Shown here piece after piece: positions 7,207 through 14,538 of a stretch of 64,000 bases of DNA; position 1 is the first letter of the stretch; every line of letters begins with the position of its first letter. The position numbers and the translations under genes are program-made. The notes beneath the pieces were generated by a model. It was not told the DNA's origin. It did no database searches and worked only from the letters and a program-made list of their open reading frames with translations. This DNA comes from a virus. Location: positions 1 to 64,000 of the IMG/VR virus record IMGVR_UViG_3300020152_000023, one strand, 5' to 3'.

Positions 7207-7560
7207 TCACCGCCAAGCGCTTACGGGCCGGGGCGGTAGTGGCAACGAACTCAAAGAAACGGGCGCTTGCGCCCGAAGGGTGAAACTCCCCGACACCACG
7301 AGCAGACGGAAGACGGACTATCCCGTGGCGCGGCACCGGGCTCCCGTGGAGGGAGTTACGACCGCAATGCCGCCGGCAACCGTTATGAGGGCCGCCAACG
7401 GGTGGCGGTCCTCGCTTCCGCAAGAGTTTGAAATGAGGAAACGCCGGTTCGAATCCGGCTCGGTGAGCGAACCGATCGTCTAGCTGGTTAGGACGCCTCG
7501 ACAGGGAGATGGTGAGGTATGAACTCACCCGGCGTCGCAATCCGCCGTCGTCTAAATTTA
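7207..7560 (+). ncRNA. Structured RNA with permuted tRNA-like domain
   Basis: About 360 nt without a credible protein frame, bounded by a terminator and its own promoter upstream. Strong hairpins: GGGCG-CTTG-CGCCC (7261-7274), CCACG/CGTGG (7296-7300 with 7324-7328), GCCGCCA/TGGCGGT (7391-7409). At 7434-7500 a full tRNA cloverleaf appears in permuted order (see separate entry). It is followed after about 35 nt by the 7595 gene with no obvious terminator, so it could be a free RNA or a very long structured leader of that operon. RNA family not recognised. Confidence 0.6.
7434..7500 (+). ncRNA. Circularly permuted tRNA-like cloverleaf
   Basis: In order along the DNA: anticodon-type 3' strand TGAGG (7434-7438); variable AAAC; T arm GCCGG-TTCGAAT-CCGGC (7443-7459); acceptor-type hairpin TCGGT-GAGCGA-ACCGA (7460-7475); TC as positions 8-9; D arm GTCT-AGCTGGTTA-GGAC (7478-7494); G26; anticodon-type 5' strand CCTCG (7496-7500), which pairs with the first strand. 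The tertiary-contact bases are present: U8, A14, G15 with C48, G18G19 and T-loop TTCGA. The acceptor is closed by a six-base loop with no CCA, so charging looks unlikely. Flanks extend the anticodon helix (CTTCC 7415-7419 with GGGAG 7504-7508; CCTC 7410-7413 with GAGG 7514-7517). Confidence 0.6.
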
Positions 7561-7594
7561 GGATACCCTTTTATCGCTCAACTGGAGAAGAGCA

Positions 7595-7843
7595 ATGAAA
7601 TCACCGATGGTCACACATGCGAGCTGGTTGCCTGAGAAGGAAGGCTATTCCGATCTTCAGGTGCTCAAATCTGGCGCGGGCTGGTATGTCGGCACGATCT
7701 ACACCGGGCCGGATGGCTTCCTAGAGCCGGGCAGTCGGGACACCGACTATTTCGCCACCGAGGCCGAGGCCGCCGAGTATCTCAAACAGCTCGAAGCCAT
7801 GGGCGAGGACATGGCGGCCGTCGTTTGCCGGATGACGCCATGA
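7595..7843 (+). CDS. Hypothetical protein
   Basis: 82 residues, with GGAGAAGAG before the ATG. Contains an aromatic, beta-rich core (GWYVGTIYTGPDGFLEPGS) followed by an Ala/Glu helix. Proteins of similar look occur among phage early genes but no named family was recognised. First gene downstream of the structured RNA; ATGA overlap with the next gene. Confidence 0.65.
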   Translation: MKSPMVTHASWLPEKEGYSDLQVLKSGAGWYVGTIYTGPDGFLEPGSRDTDYFATEAEAAEYLKQLEAMGEDMAAVVCRMTP

Positions 7844-8070
7844 CCGACAAAGCAATCACCCGCCAGCTCTTCACAAATCAGATGGCAATTATGGACGCCC
7901 TTGCGAGCCTCGGCGCGCCGGTCGAAGGCTGCGGACTTCAGGCCTGTGCCGAGGCCACGGCCGAGCTTATGAAAAGCTCTGCACTCTGTGAGCACGATTG
8001 GGATTTCGGCTACAGCATGAACGGCCCCACGCGAACGTGCAAGCTCTGCGGCACATGGGGGCGTGATTGA
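7840..8070 (+). CDS. Hypothetical protein with C-terminal Cys/His cluster
   Basis: 76 residues. ATGA start. C-terminus has CEHDWDFGYSM...RTCKLCGTWG, a likely zinc ribbon of the kind seen in many small phage proteins. Stop overlaps the next ATG by one base. Confidence 0.6.
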   Translation: MTDKAITRQLFTNQMAIMDALASLGAPVEGCGLQACAEATAELMKSSALCEHDWDFGYSMNGPTRTCKLCGTWGRD

Positions 8071-8276
8071 TGGCCCCCGGTGACAAGTGCATCTGTCAGC
8101 GCGACGATTGGGTGAACGCCTTCGGCGAGGGCACCACGATCTGCCCTATCGGCGCGCGGCTCACCGTGCGAGATCGGCGGCTCATCGGGAGCCTGCGGTT
8201 CCTCTCGTTCGCCGAGCTGCCCGAGGATCATTTCTTTCTAATCGACGGCTTCAAGCCACTCCGGGAGTTGAACTAA
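8070..8276 (+). CDS. Hypothetical small protein
   Basis: 68 residues from ATG 8070 (TGATG junction). Beta-rich, resembles a short OB- or SH3-like domain by pattern of hydrophobics (KCICQRDDWVNAFGEG; LRFLSFAELPEDHFFLIDGF), but not assigned. Confidence 0.6.
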   Translation: MAPGDKCICQRDDWVNAFGEGTTICPIGARLTVRDRRLIGSLRFLSFAELPEDHFFLIDGFKPLRELN

Positions 8277-8476
8277 TGCTCACACCGACTGAGAAACAAG
8301 CACTGACCGTTTCGCTCATGGGAAACGCCGTAATCCTCAACGCGATCAGATACCTCGTCATCAGGGTCACACCGCGCATGGAAGGCCCGACGCGAAAGGA
8401 ATTCGTACAATCGATTGGGAAGGCCGAGCTAGAAGCCCGAGAGATGGTCGAAAAACTCGTTAAAGAATCCCGGTGA
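8276..8476 (+). CDS. Hypothetical helical protein
   Basis: 66 residues from ATG 8276 (TAATG junction with the previous stop). All-helical by composition; no family recognised. Confidence 0.6.
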   Translation: MLTPTEKQALTVSLMGNAVILNAIRYLVIRVTPRMEGPTRKEFVQSIGKAELEAREMVEKLVKESR

Positions 8477-8492
8477 AACGCGACCGGGAATA

Positions 8493-8536
8493 GCCGGCGC
8501 GGTCTGCACACCCCTGCCCGCATAGATCGCGCCGGC
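8493..8536. other. Perfect 9-bp inverted repeat
   Basis: GCCGGCGCG (8493-8501) and CGCGCCGGC (8528-8536) with a 26-base loop, in the 77-bp gap before 8554. No T-run. The loop contains CACCCCTGCCCG, also present near position 65. May be an mRNA structure or protein site. Confidence 0.5.
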
Positions 8537-8553
8537 ACCTTACGGAGATTCGC

Positions 8554-9153
8554 ATGAAATACGAACCGGAGGAACAAGCCGAAATTGCCGAGCTGGTGAC
8601 CGAGCGCGATATGCTTACGGCTAAGATAAAAGACGCCAATAGTCGTATGTTGCAGTTCGATGAAAATACCGCCGAATTTCGCTTTGCCCGAGCCCAAGTA
8701 GGAATTCACACCCCGAAACTCCGGGGTATCAAACACCGGCTCGCGTTCGTACGATATCAACCGATTGCCCGACACCAAGAGGCTAAACGCAAAAGGGAAA
8801 TCGAAGCCAAAAAGCTCGCCAACAAAGCCGCACGAGAGGCCGAATGGGCGCGCCGAGGTTTGCCGCCGCGCACGCTCGAAGAAGAACGCGAACACCGCCA
8901 ACGCGAAGTCTATCAGATGAGGGAAGGCGGGATGACGTTTATAGAGATCGCCGAACGTTTCGCGATCAGCCCGCCGGCCGCCAGAAATATCTACGTGAAA
9001 GCGTCGAAGATCGTGGAGCGCAACGAACACCAAATCTCCAAAGGCCGGCCGGGCTCTGCGACGTATAGATTTCTAACAGGTCAAGACGCGGAGTCCAATG
9101 AAGCCCTACGGCGGTTTTTCGCATCCGGAATTCAATTTGTGAGGATCGCATGA
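8554..9153 (+). CDS. Coiled-coil protein with C-terminal HTH
   Basis: 199 residues, TACGGAG as ribosome site. N-terminal 100 residues form charged helices (Glu/Lys/Arg/Ala-rich, coiled coil likely). Residues about 122-155 read VYQMREGGMTFIEIAERF then ISPPAARNIYVKA, a typical helix-turn-helix like the DNA-binding region of sigma factors. Probably a DNA-binding regulator of phage transcription; partner promoters are unknown. Confidence 0.65.
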   Translation: MKYEPEEQAEIAELVTERDMLTAKIKDANSRMLQFDENTAEFRFARAQVGIHTPKLRGIKHRLAFVRYQPIARHQEAKRKREIEAKKLANKAAREAEWARRGLPPRTLEEEREHRQREVYQMREGGMTFIEIAERFAISPPAARNIYVKASKIVERNEHQISKGRPGSATYRFLTGQDAESNEALRRFFASGIQFVRIA

Positions 9154-9200
9154 CGTTCACTCTTGTAGGCTGGTATCACGTCTACCTCAAGCCGCTCTAG
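9150..9200 (+). CDS. Possible 16-residue peptide
   Basis: ATGA overlap with the preceding stop and GAGGA upstream; product MTFTLVGWYHVYLKPL. Its stop is merged with the ribosome site (TAGGAG) of the next gene. May act only as a coupling cistron. Confidence 0.3.
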   Translation: MTFTLVGWYHVYLKPL

Positions 9201-9214
9201 GAGAGTACACGGCA

Positions 9215-9466
9215 ATGGCATGGACAGCGAGCGGCGAGCACTGGAGCGAAGAGATCACCGTCATCTATGACGATGAAACCGACCCGGAACGGCTCTACTA
9301 TCTCAAGCTGGCGTATGTCGTCCAACTGCATGAGGAAGGCCCGTGGTATGCTTGTTGTCTAGGCCAGCGCTTCGGGGGTTTCGATACCAAGGAACGCGCC
9401 ATGCGGCGTTGCGGTGAGTGGCTGGCCGACAACTGGCACAAGGTCGAATGGAAGAAGGCGCAATGA
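9215..9466 (+). CDS. Hypothetical protein
   Basis: 83 residues; AGGAG upstream of the ATG. Rich in Trp, Tyr and acidic residues; no family recognised. ATGA overlap with the following gene. Confidence 0.6.
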   Translation: MAWTASGEHWSEEITVIYDDETDPERLYYLKLAYVVQLHEEGPWYACCLGQRFGGFDTKERAMRRCGEWLADNWHKVEWKKAQ

Positions 9467-9951
9467 GCATCAAGTGGGAGAAGACCGGCTATAGCGGCAC
9501 CTATTCCAAAGGGCCGAGCGCCGAAGAGATTCTGCGCTGGTACGAGGCCCCGAAATACAGCCACCCCTATAAGGACTTGGAAGACGCGATCCTACGGCAA
9601 GCGGCCGAAGCATTGGGAATCAAAGAGGAACACATGAGCGCCGGCCCGAGGCAACCTAACAGCCGAACTACGACCGATCCGAAAACCGGCAAGCGGACGC
9701 GCGAGATCAATCCTGATTTCAAGCCGACGCCGAAGCCCAAGCCGCGCGGCGTGCAAATCCAAGCCAACGTTATCGCCGGGCCGAACGTCTTCGAGGTACG
9801 CATGCCCAACGGCTACTATCTGGCCGATGAGACGGGCTACCCGTGCGACATCGGCGGTTCCTACGACGCCGGCCCGGAATTCACGACAGTTGATGAAGCG
9901 CTGCGCAAGTTCGTGCATGTCGCCGAGAAATTCAGGGAGTTCTACCCATGA
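9463..9951 (+). CDS. Hypothetical protein
   Basis: 162 residues. A basic, Pro/Lys-rich linker (PTPKPKPRG) separates a helical N-terminal half from a C-terminal beta part (FEVRMPNGYYLADETGY). Family not recognised. ATGA-coupled on both sides. Confidence 0.65.
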   Translation: MSIKWEKTGYSGTYSKGPSAEEILRWYEAPKYSHPYKDLEDAILRQAAEALGIKEEHMSAGPRQPNSRTTTDPKTGKRTREINPDFKPTPKPKPRGVQIQANVIAGPNVFEVRMPNGYYLADETGYPCDIGGSYDAGPEFTTVDEALRKFVHVAEKFREFYP

Positions 9952-10349
9952 CTCACACCATCGCCAAGGCCCCGTGTAAGTCGTGCCCGTATCGCTGCGA
10001 TGTCCCGTCGGGCGTCTGGGCCGAGCACGAATACGAGAAGCTTCCGCGCTATGACGGCGAGATCGCAGAACAAGTCTTCAATGGAGCGTGGGGCGTCTTC
10101 GATTGCCACCAACGCGACGGTAATCTATGTGCCGGGTGGGTGGCCTGCCATGGCGCGGATAACTTGCTCGCCTTCCGGATGACGCGCGAAGAGATCGCGC
10201 CGGAAGTCTGGGGTTACGAGAGCCCCGTGCCCGTTTTCAAGAGCGGCGAGGAAGCCGCCGCGCACGGCCTGCGGGATATCGAGAATCCCGGCGTCTGGGC
10301 GCAATCCATGATCAACAGATTGATGAGAAAGCTGGAGCGCGAGGGATGA
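9948..10349 (+). CDS. DUF6283-like Cys-rich phage protein
   Basis: 133 residues. N-terminal CKSCPYRCDVPSGVW, then FDCHQ and LCAGWVACHG: the Cys pattern and the CPYRxDxPSGxW motif match the small phage family DUF6283, function unknown, probably metal-binding. ATGA coupling with neighbours. Confidence 0.65.
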   Translation: MTHTIAKAPCKSCPYRCDVPSGVWAEHEYEKLPRYDGEIAEQVFNGAWGVFDCHQRDGNLCAGWVACHGADNLLAFRMTREEIAPEVWGYESPVPVFKSGEEAAAHGLRDIENPGVWAQSMINRLMRKLEREG

Positions 10350-11089
10350 GATACGGGGAATCCGCAACCGAGCGCGAACTATTCGACGTGGCCAAGGGCG
10401 ATGAGAAACGCATGGAAGTGCTGAAGGCCCGGCGCGCCCGTTCGGTTTCCCGCAGTCGGCTCATAACGTGCCCTTCCTGCCTCGTGGACGGCCACGCGAA
10501 CCGGGACAAGGCCGACATCTGCAATTACTGCCTGCGGCTCTTGTGGAAGGCCGAGGACGCCTCGAAGATGGCTGACGAAGGCAACCCCTATGTCATCCCC
10601 GTTCGTTCGGTGCGCGCCGAGCATCACTTGCCGCATCCGCATCTCTCGGCCCACAAATACGATCCGACCGAAAACGCCGTTTTCGCAAAAGAAGGCTCAT
10701 GGCGCGATGGCCGAATGGAAGAGTCGCCAGCCCGGATCATGCAAAAGCTCTTCAACGAAATAATCGAGGCAATGGCTGAGGCTTACCCCGTGCCGGCCAC
10801 GCTGGAGCAAGGGGCCGCCACGTTCCTAAACAGCTCATATACCGGCGATCTTTATACGATGATGCCGCGCAAGATGCTCGCCAGTCTTCTCCAGCTTTGG
10901 GCGTTCATCACTTGGGATTCCGCCGCGTCCTACGCCCAAGGCTTCTCGGATGGTAGTGATCTCATCCGGGGCATGCTCAACGGCAACTTGACCGCCGACG
11001 CATTCGCCGAGGAAGTCGGCGGGCGCACGGCTCGGCAACGCGAGGCCATCATTCGCGCTGAAGAAGGGAAGGGACACAACAGACCATGA
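10346..11089 (+). CDS. Zinc-ribbon hypothetical protein
   Basis: 247 residues. CPSC (about residue 52) and CNYC (about 72) form a zinc ribbon; the rest is helical. No known family. ATGA overlaps on both sides place it in the same operon. Confidence 0.65.
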   Translation: MRYGESATERELFDVAKGDEKRMEVLKARRARSVSRSRLITCPSCLVDGHANRDKADICNYCLRLLWKAEDASKMADEGNPYVIPVRSVRAEHHLPHPHLSAHKYDPTENAVFAKEGSWRDGRMEESPARIMQKLFNEIIEAMAEAYPVPATLEQGAATFLNSSYTGDLYTMMPRKMLASLLQLWAFITWDSAASYAQGFSDGSDLIRGMLNGNLTADAFAEEVGGRTARQREAIIRAEEGKGHNRP

Positions 11090-11547
11090 CCGAGCCCACC
11101 GAAATCGTCTACCTCGGCCGCCGCATGGGATCGGACGGGAAAATCCATCACGCGATCATCACGCATGCCTTGCTGGAGAAGCACAACGGCCTCGCCGCCG
11201 ACTATGTGGAGCGGCGCGCCAGTTGGTTCCAGCTCAAGAAAGCACCGGCCGCCGTCGGCGGCGTTTACCTCGCCCCGGCGACGCTGGATGAGAACGGCAA
11301 GGTGATCGAAGTCGTCTCCGGGCAGATGGAATACAGGCGCGCCGAGACACACCCGCACGAGGCCACATGGCGCACGTTCGACCGGATGGCTGAAACCGCC
11401 AAGCGCCGCAAGGCCATGGAGGCCCGAGCGGCCAAGGATTCTGCGCTGGAACGTATGGTCGATCCGCTTCGCAGGACGTATAAGGCCCTCGCACCGAGCG
11501 ACCGATTGGCGTTCCAACTATGGCTGATTAATCAACTGATTAAATGA
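11086..11547 (+). CDS. Hypothetical protein
   Basis: 153 residues with ATGA start. Contains a beta-rich N-terminal part and an Ala/Arg/Lys-rich helical C-terminus. No recognised family. Confidence 0.6.
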   Translation: MTEPTEIVYLGRRMGSDGKIHHAIITHALLEKHNGLAADYVERRASWFQLKKAPAAVGGVYLAPATLDENGKVIEVVSGQMEYRRAETHPHEATWRTFDRMAETAKRRKAMEARAAKDSALERMVDPLRRTYKALAPSDRLAFQLWLINQLIK

Positions 11548-11639
11548 TGGACAGGAAGACTGGAATGGTTCGAAGCATCGCAACAATCGCCATTCTAGCC
11601 CTTCTGATCTATCTCATGCTCACCGCATTCCCCGGTTGA
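11544..11639 (+). CDS. 31-residue single-pass membrane protein
   Basis: ATGATG start overlapping the previous stop. Basic N-terminus (MMDRKTGMVR) followed by one hydrophobic span of about 17 residues and a short tail. Its stop lies inside the -35 box of the promoter at 11636. Too small to classify; topology N-in. Confidence 0.5.
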   Translation: MMDRKTGMVRSIATIAILALLIYLMLTAFPG

Positions 11640-11664
11640 CCACCAACAAATAGTTGGTTATGTC
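11636..11664 (+). promoter_or_regulatory. Promoter with 17-bp palindromic operator (site 2)
   Basis: TTGACC (11636-11641), palindrome ACCAACAAATAGTTGGT filling the 17-bp spacer (11642-11658), TATGTC (11659-11664). Drives the 11695 gene and downstream operon. Confidence 0.75.
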
Positions 11665-11694
11665 TACCGTGCCCTCCTGACGAAAGGACATCCG

Positions 11695-12186
11695 ATGGCA
11701 TTGACCCTGAAAGACCAATTCCAGATTAAGACCGTGCCGGCCTACCAAGCGGCCGACGGCAAGCGCTTCCACGATTTGACCGAGGCTCGAGTCCACACCC
11801 GCGACAAGATGCTTGAATCGATGATCGCAACGGCCATCAAGGATCACCCGGAATTCGCCCGGCTCGACAAGCCCTTGCTAAAGGAATTCCTCCTGAAGAC
11901 AGGCACCGTCGCCGGCAAGATCATGGCCGAGCCACTGGAGCCGAGCGTTCCACCCGTCGCGGCCATCAAGGTCGAAGCCTCGGCCGATGACGATCTCGCC
12001 GAACGACTGCGCCGGCTGGCGGCCGCCGGCCATGACGCAACCACTACGCCCGTCATGCCGCGCACCCAAAACCCCGACATCTTCCGCAACGGCGGCCCGG
12101 CGAATTCGACCATTGCCGCCGCGCGCGCCGTGGACGCCGATTTAGAGCGTGAGGTTGAAGCCGAGCTGGCGAGGCAGATCGGATGA
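11695..12186 (+). CDS. Hypothetical protein
   Basis: 163 residues, AAAGGA ahead of the ATG. N-terminal segment AYQAADGKRFHDLTEARVH resembles a short domain seen in phage proteins that begins with a target-peptide-like motif; the rest is helical with a Pro/Thr linker. No function assigned. First gene after operator site 2; ATGA-coupled to the next gene. Confidence 0.65.
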   Translation: MALTLKDQFQIKTVPAYQAADGKRFHDLTEARVHTRDKMLESMIATAIKDHPEFARLDKPLLKEFLLKTGTVAGKIMAEPLEPSVPPVAAIKVEASADDDLAERLRRLAAAGHDATTTPVMPRTQNPDIFRNGGPANSTIAAARAVDADLEREVEAELARQIG

Positions 12187-12614
12187 AAGATCGGCTGCGC
12201 CCCTTGATCCAGAAACTCATCAAGCCGGTGCGGCCGCAACTTCTCCGGCTCGCTCTCTACCTCATTGAGCGGCGGTATCGTGGCCACCCCATCACGATCT
12301 ATCGCGAGTACGATGAGGGCGAGCCGGAGGACGTTTTCACGGGGCATATGGACACCGTTCGCGTCTCGAAGACCGACGGCCGGATCATGTTGACCCTTGT
12401 GGAAGACGGGCACTTTACCGCCTTCCAAAGCGTCGAGCATGTCGATTTCAGGAGCGTGAAATGGAACATGAAAAAGCGGCGGTTCGAAGCGCCGAAATTC
12501 GTTCGTCCGGTGGCAACCCCGTCGTCTGGTTCGAAACCCGTTCAATCAAGCCGCACACTTTCATCTGCGTTGTCAATGGTCAAGGATTCGAGGGACCGTG
12601 GCACGAGATCGTAG
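12183..12614 (+). CDS. Hypothetical protein, long overlap with next gene
   Basis: 143 residues. Basic helical N-terminus, then a beta-rich middle (TGHMDTVRVSKTDGRIMLTL). The last 50 codons (12461-12614) overlap the next gene in another frame; the C-terminus there is low-complexity Ser/Arg, so the conserved part is probably residues 1-95. Confidence 0.6.
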   Translation: MKDRLRPLIQKLIKPVRPQLLRLALYLIERRYRGHPITIYREYDEGEPEDVFTGHMDTVRVSKTDGRIMLTLVEDGHFTAFQSVEHVDFRSVKWNMKKRRFEAPKFVRPVATPSSGSKPVQSSRTLSSALSMVKDSRDRGTRS

Positions 12615-12748
12615 CCGCCGGCTTCCTCGAAAAGCCGGGCGTCGTCATGCTCTGCAACCCAATCACCAAGGCGCAGCTCGACGCCGCGATCAAGAAATCG
12701 CAGCGCAAGTTCAAGCCGGGTGAAGCCGTACCGGGGATCGCACGATGA
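12461..12748 (+). CDS. Hypothetical protein, overlaps previous gene
   Basis: 95 residues. ATG at 12461 has GGAG six bases upstream, supporting translation in spite of the 154-bp overlap with the previous gene. The middle (NPVVWFETRSIKPHTFICVV) is ordinary globular sequence. ATGA overlap with 12745. Confidence 0.6.
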   Translation: MEHEKAAVRSAEIRSSGGNPVVWFETRSIKPHTFICVVNGQGFEGPWHEIVAAGFLEKPGVVMLCNPITKAQLDAAIKKSQRKFKPGEAVPGIAR

Positions 12749-12930
12749 CCGACGCGCTCACCGCCGCCGAACAACGTTTGGCGCAATACCTCGCCGACAA
12801 TCCCTTGAGCCCGGAAGAAATCGACCGGGTTCGGAACTACATGGCGAAAAAGTGGGGCCTCGATCCTGAGACAGGCAAGGCCCCCGAGCCGAAGATCATC
12901 GGATATGCAAAGACAGGGCCGCAGGAATGA
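12745..12930 (+). CDS. Hypothetical small helical protein
   Basis: 61 residues, ATGA-coupled on both sides. Helical with an acidic first half; no family recognised. Confidence 0.6.
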   Translation: MTDALTAAEQRLAQYLADNPLSPEEIDRVRNYMAKKWGLDPETGKAPEPKIIGYAKTGPQE

Positions 12931-13208
12931 CCGCAGTTAACATCACCCGGCCCGACGGCCGCCCGGAAGTCTACGACACCATCGGCGAGAGCCACGCCAA
13001 TTGCTACAATTGCCTTCTGGAGGGCAACCACCTCGCCTATGGCAACGGCTCGATCTTCATGTGCTCGCCAATCGACGCGCCGGATGGACAAGCCCATTGG
13101 GTTTGCATCAAGCACCTCCCCGACAACGTGGTGATCTACGATCCGGTGAGCGACCTATGCCGTTCGAAAGACGGGCAAACGGTCTGGCACGAGGGAGCGA
13201 AGAATTGA
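12927..13208 (+). CDS. Hypothetical protein with Cys residues
   Basis: 93 residues. NCYNCLLEGNHLAYG contains a CxxC; further Cys at MCSP, WVCIK and LCRSK. Possibly a zinc-binding fold. Its stop overlaps a TTG start of the next gene. Confidence 0.6.
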   Translation: MTAVNITRPDGRPEVYDTIGESHANCYNCLLEGNHLAYGNGSIFMCSPIDAPDGQAHWVCIKHLPDNVVIYDPVSDLCRSKDGQTVWHEGAKN

Positions 13209-13444
13209 CCGATCCGACCCCCATGCACAAGGAATTCGGCCTCTACACCGGCACGATGCAGCCGAAAGACCTAGTGGCCAAGGTCAAGGTTCCGCGTTTC
13301 GCCAAGGGTGAGCCCGACGTAATCCAATGGGGATCGCGCTACTTCAAGCGCTCCGGCCACACCGATGAGAATCAGGAGTGGAAGTATCTGGAATGCTTTG
13401 TCTATGCCGTGCCGTCCGTCATCGAAAGGCCGGGGAATGGCTAA
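13205..13444 (+). CDS. Hypothetical protein
   Basis: 79 residues from TTG 13205 (TTGA overlap with the previous stop, GGGAG nine bases upstream); ATG 13223 is the alternative. Beta-rich, no known domain. Confidence 0.55.
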   Translation: MTDPTPMHKEFGLYTGTMQPKDLVAKVKVPRFAKGEPDVIQWGSRYFKRSGHTDENQEWKYLECFVYAVPSVIERPGNG

Positions 13445-13664
13445 GAAACGGTTTCGCATCCGCCCGCGCCGCCGCGATAACGTTCTCGAATGGCTCGTGC
13501 TTCCGTGGGTTCCGGCCCGCACGCCGGCCAAAATCCTCTCGGTAGAAACCACGCCCGAGGCGGCTATGCACGTCGCCATGAACGGCCGGCCGCCGAGATC
13601 GTACCGGCCCGACCAACCCATCCCCACGGCCGGCGATAGCCGACCGCCATATCCGGAGCACTAA
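13437..13664 (+). CDS. Hypothetical basic protein
   Basis: 75 residues. Start overlaps the preceding gene by 8 bp with CGGGGA nearby. Strongly basic N-terminus (KKRFRIRPRRRDN) and Pro-rich tail; could bind nucleic acid. Not recognised. Confidence 0.55.
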   Translation: MAKKRFRIRPRRRDNVLEWLVLPWVPARTPAKILSVETTPEAAMHVAMNGRPPRSYRPDQPIPTAGDSRPPYPEH

Positions 13665-13958
13665 ATGGCCGAGCATCATTTGAAGACCCTTCCGCAGTTC
13701 TGGGCGTCCGTCGAGAAGGGCGAGAAGACATTCGAGGCCCGGCAAAACGACCGCGATTACAAGCCGGGTGATGAGCTGCACCTGTATCGCTACGACGAGT
13801 CCGATCTCCCGAAAAACTTCGAATTCGACCGGCACAAGCACAAGCTGCCCAAGCTGGTTTTCAAGGCCGGGATGATCCTCTACGGGCCGGGCTACGGTCT
13901 GGCCGCCGGCTACGCCGTGATCTCCCTCTTGCCCGTCAACCCGGAGAAGAAGAAATGA
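13665..13958 (+). CDS. DUF3850 (ASCH/PUA-like) protein
   Basis: 97 residues. HHLKTLPQFWASVEKGEKTFE followed by RQNDRDYKPGDELHLYRYD is the signature of DUF3850, a PUA/ASCH-like domain common in phages and expected to bind RNA or modified nucleotides. Immediately follows the previous stop; ATGA overlap with the next. Confidence 0.85.
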   Translation: MAEHHLKTLPQFWASVEKGEKTFEARQNDRDYKPGDELHLYRYDESDLPKNFEFDRHKHKLPKLVFKAGMILYGPGYGLAAGYAVISLLPVNPEKKK

Positions 13959-14224
13959 CACATGCGGAAGAGCAAGCCGAACGCGACGCCAAGCGGCCCA
14001 AAAGTCCGCTCAACGATTTGGGCGTTTTCCTCGGCAAGGATGTCCTACCGAAGATCTACGGCCAGCGCATGGCCTTTGCCCTTCTGATCTTCGAGTTCGG
14101 CGCGGAAAAAGGCCAGTCCGACTATATCAGCAACGCCGACCGCAAAGACATGATCACGGCCATGAAGGAATTCATAGCACAGGCCGAGGGCATGTCAGCG
14201 CCAGTTCCGGAGACTCCGCAATGA
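13955..14224 (+). CDS. Hypothetical protein
   Basis: 89 residues, helical, ATGA-coupled on both sides. No recognised family. Confidence 0.6.
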   Translation: MTHAEEQAERDAKRPKSPLNDLGVFLGKDVLPKIYGQRMAFALLIFEFGAEKGQSDYISNADRKDMITAMKEFIAQAEGMSAPVPETPQ

Positions 14225-14538
14225 GCCAAGTGCCAGACGCCGCGAAAGAAGAAGTTTTCACCAAGATCGCCGAGGAAGCCGGCGAGATCGTGCAAGCGGT
14301 TTGCAAGCTTCTCCAGCACGGGGAATTCAGCTACCACCCGAAGGCTGACCAAGGCCACAATTTGCATCATCTGTCCAAGGAACTCGGCGACATGCTGGGG
14401 CTCATCAAGTGGGCTTTCTACATGGGCTATCTCGATCCCTACGCCGTGCAAGAGGCGGCGCGGACGAAGATGGAGCGGGTTGCCGTGTACGCGCATAACA
14501 TCCACGTCCCGGAAGGCTATGTGCCGCACGATCTCTAA
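14221..14538 (+). CDS. MazG-like nucleotide pyrophosphohydrolase-type protein
   Basis: 105 residues, all helical. EEAGEIVQAVCKLL and KELGDMLGLIKWAF give the E-E-x-x-E and E-x-x-D metal-ligand pattern of the all-alpha NTP pyrophosphatase superfamily. Phage members hydrolyse NTPs or (p)ppGpp and may adjust nucleotide pools. Assignment rests on these two motifs. Confidence 0.6.
   Translation: MSQVPDAAKEEVFTKIAEEAGEIVQAVCKLLQHGEFSYHPKADQGHNLHHLSKELGDMLGLIKWAFYMGYLDPYAVQEAARTKMERVAVYAHNIHVPEGYVPHDL

Noticed and set aside
7199-7483. 94-codon rightward frame through the structured RNA region
   Set aside because: Its ATG lies inside the predicted -10 box, there is no ribosome site, and the composition looks like translated hairpins and a tRNA-like element.
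7469-7555. Second ordinary tRNA starting GAACCGATCGTCTAGC
   Set aside because: Good D arm, but the expected 3' acceptor strand and a canonical T loop are missing downstream; the 5' half is better explained as the second half of the permuted structure.
7207-7560. Group I intron or tmRNA
   Set aside because: No matching P7 strand pair (GACTA at 7316 has no TAGTC partner downstream), and neither the tmRNA 5' signature nor an encoded CCA or tag-peptide frame was found. A conventional, non-permuted tRNA also fails because acceptor strands do not pair.
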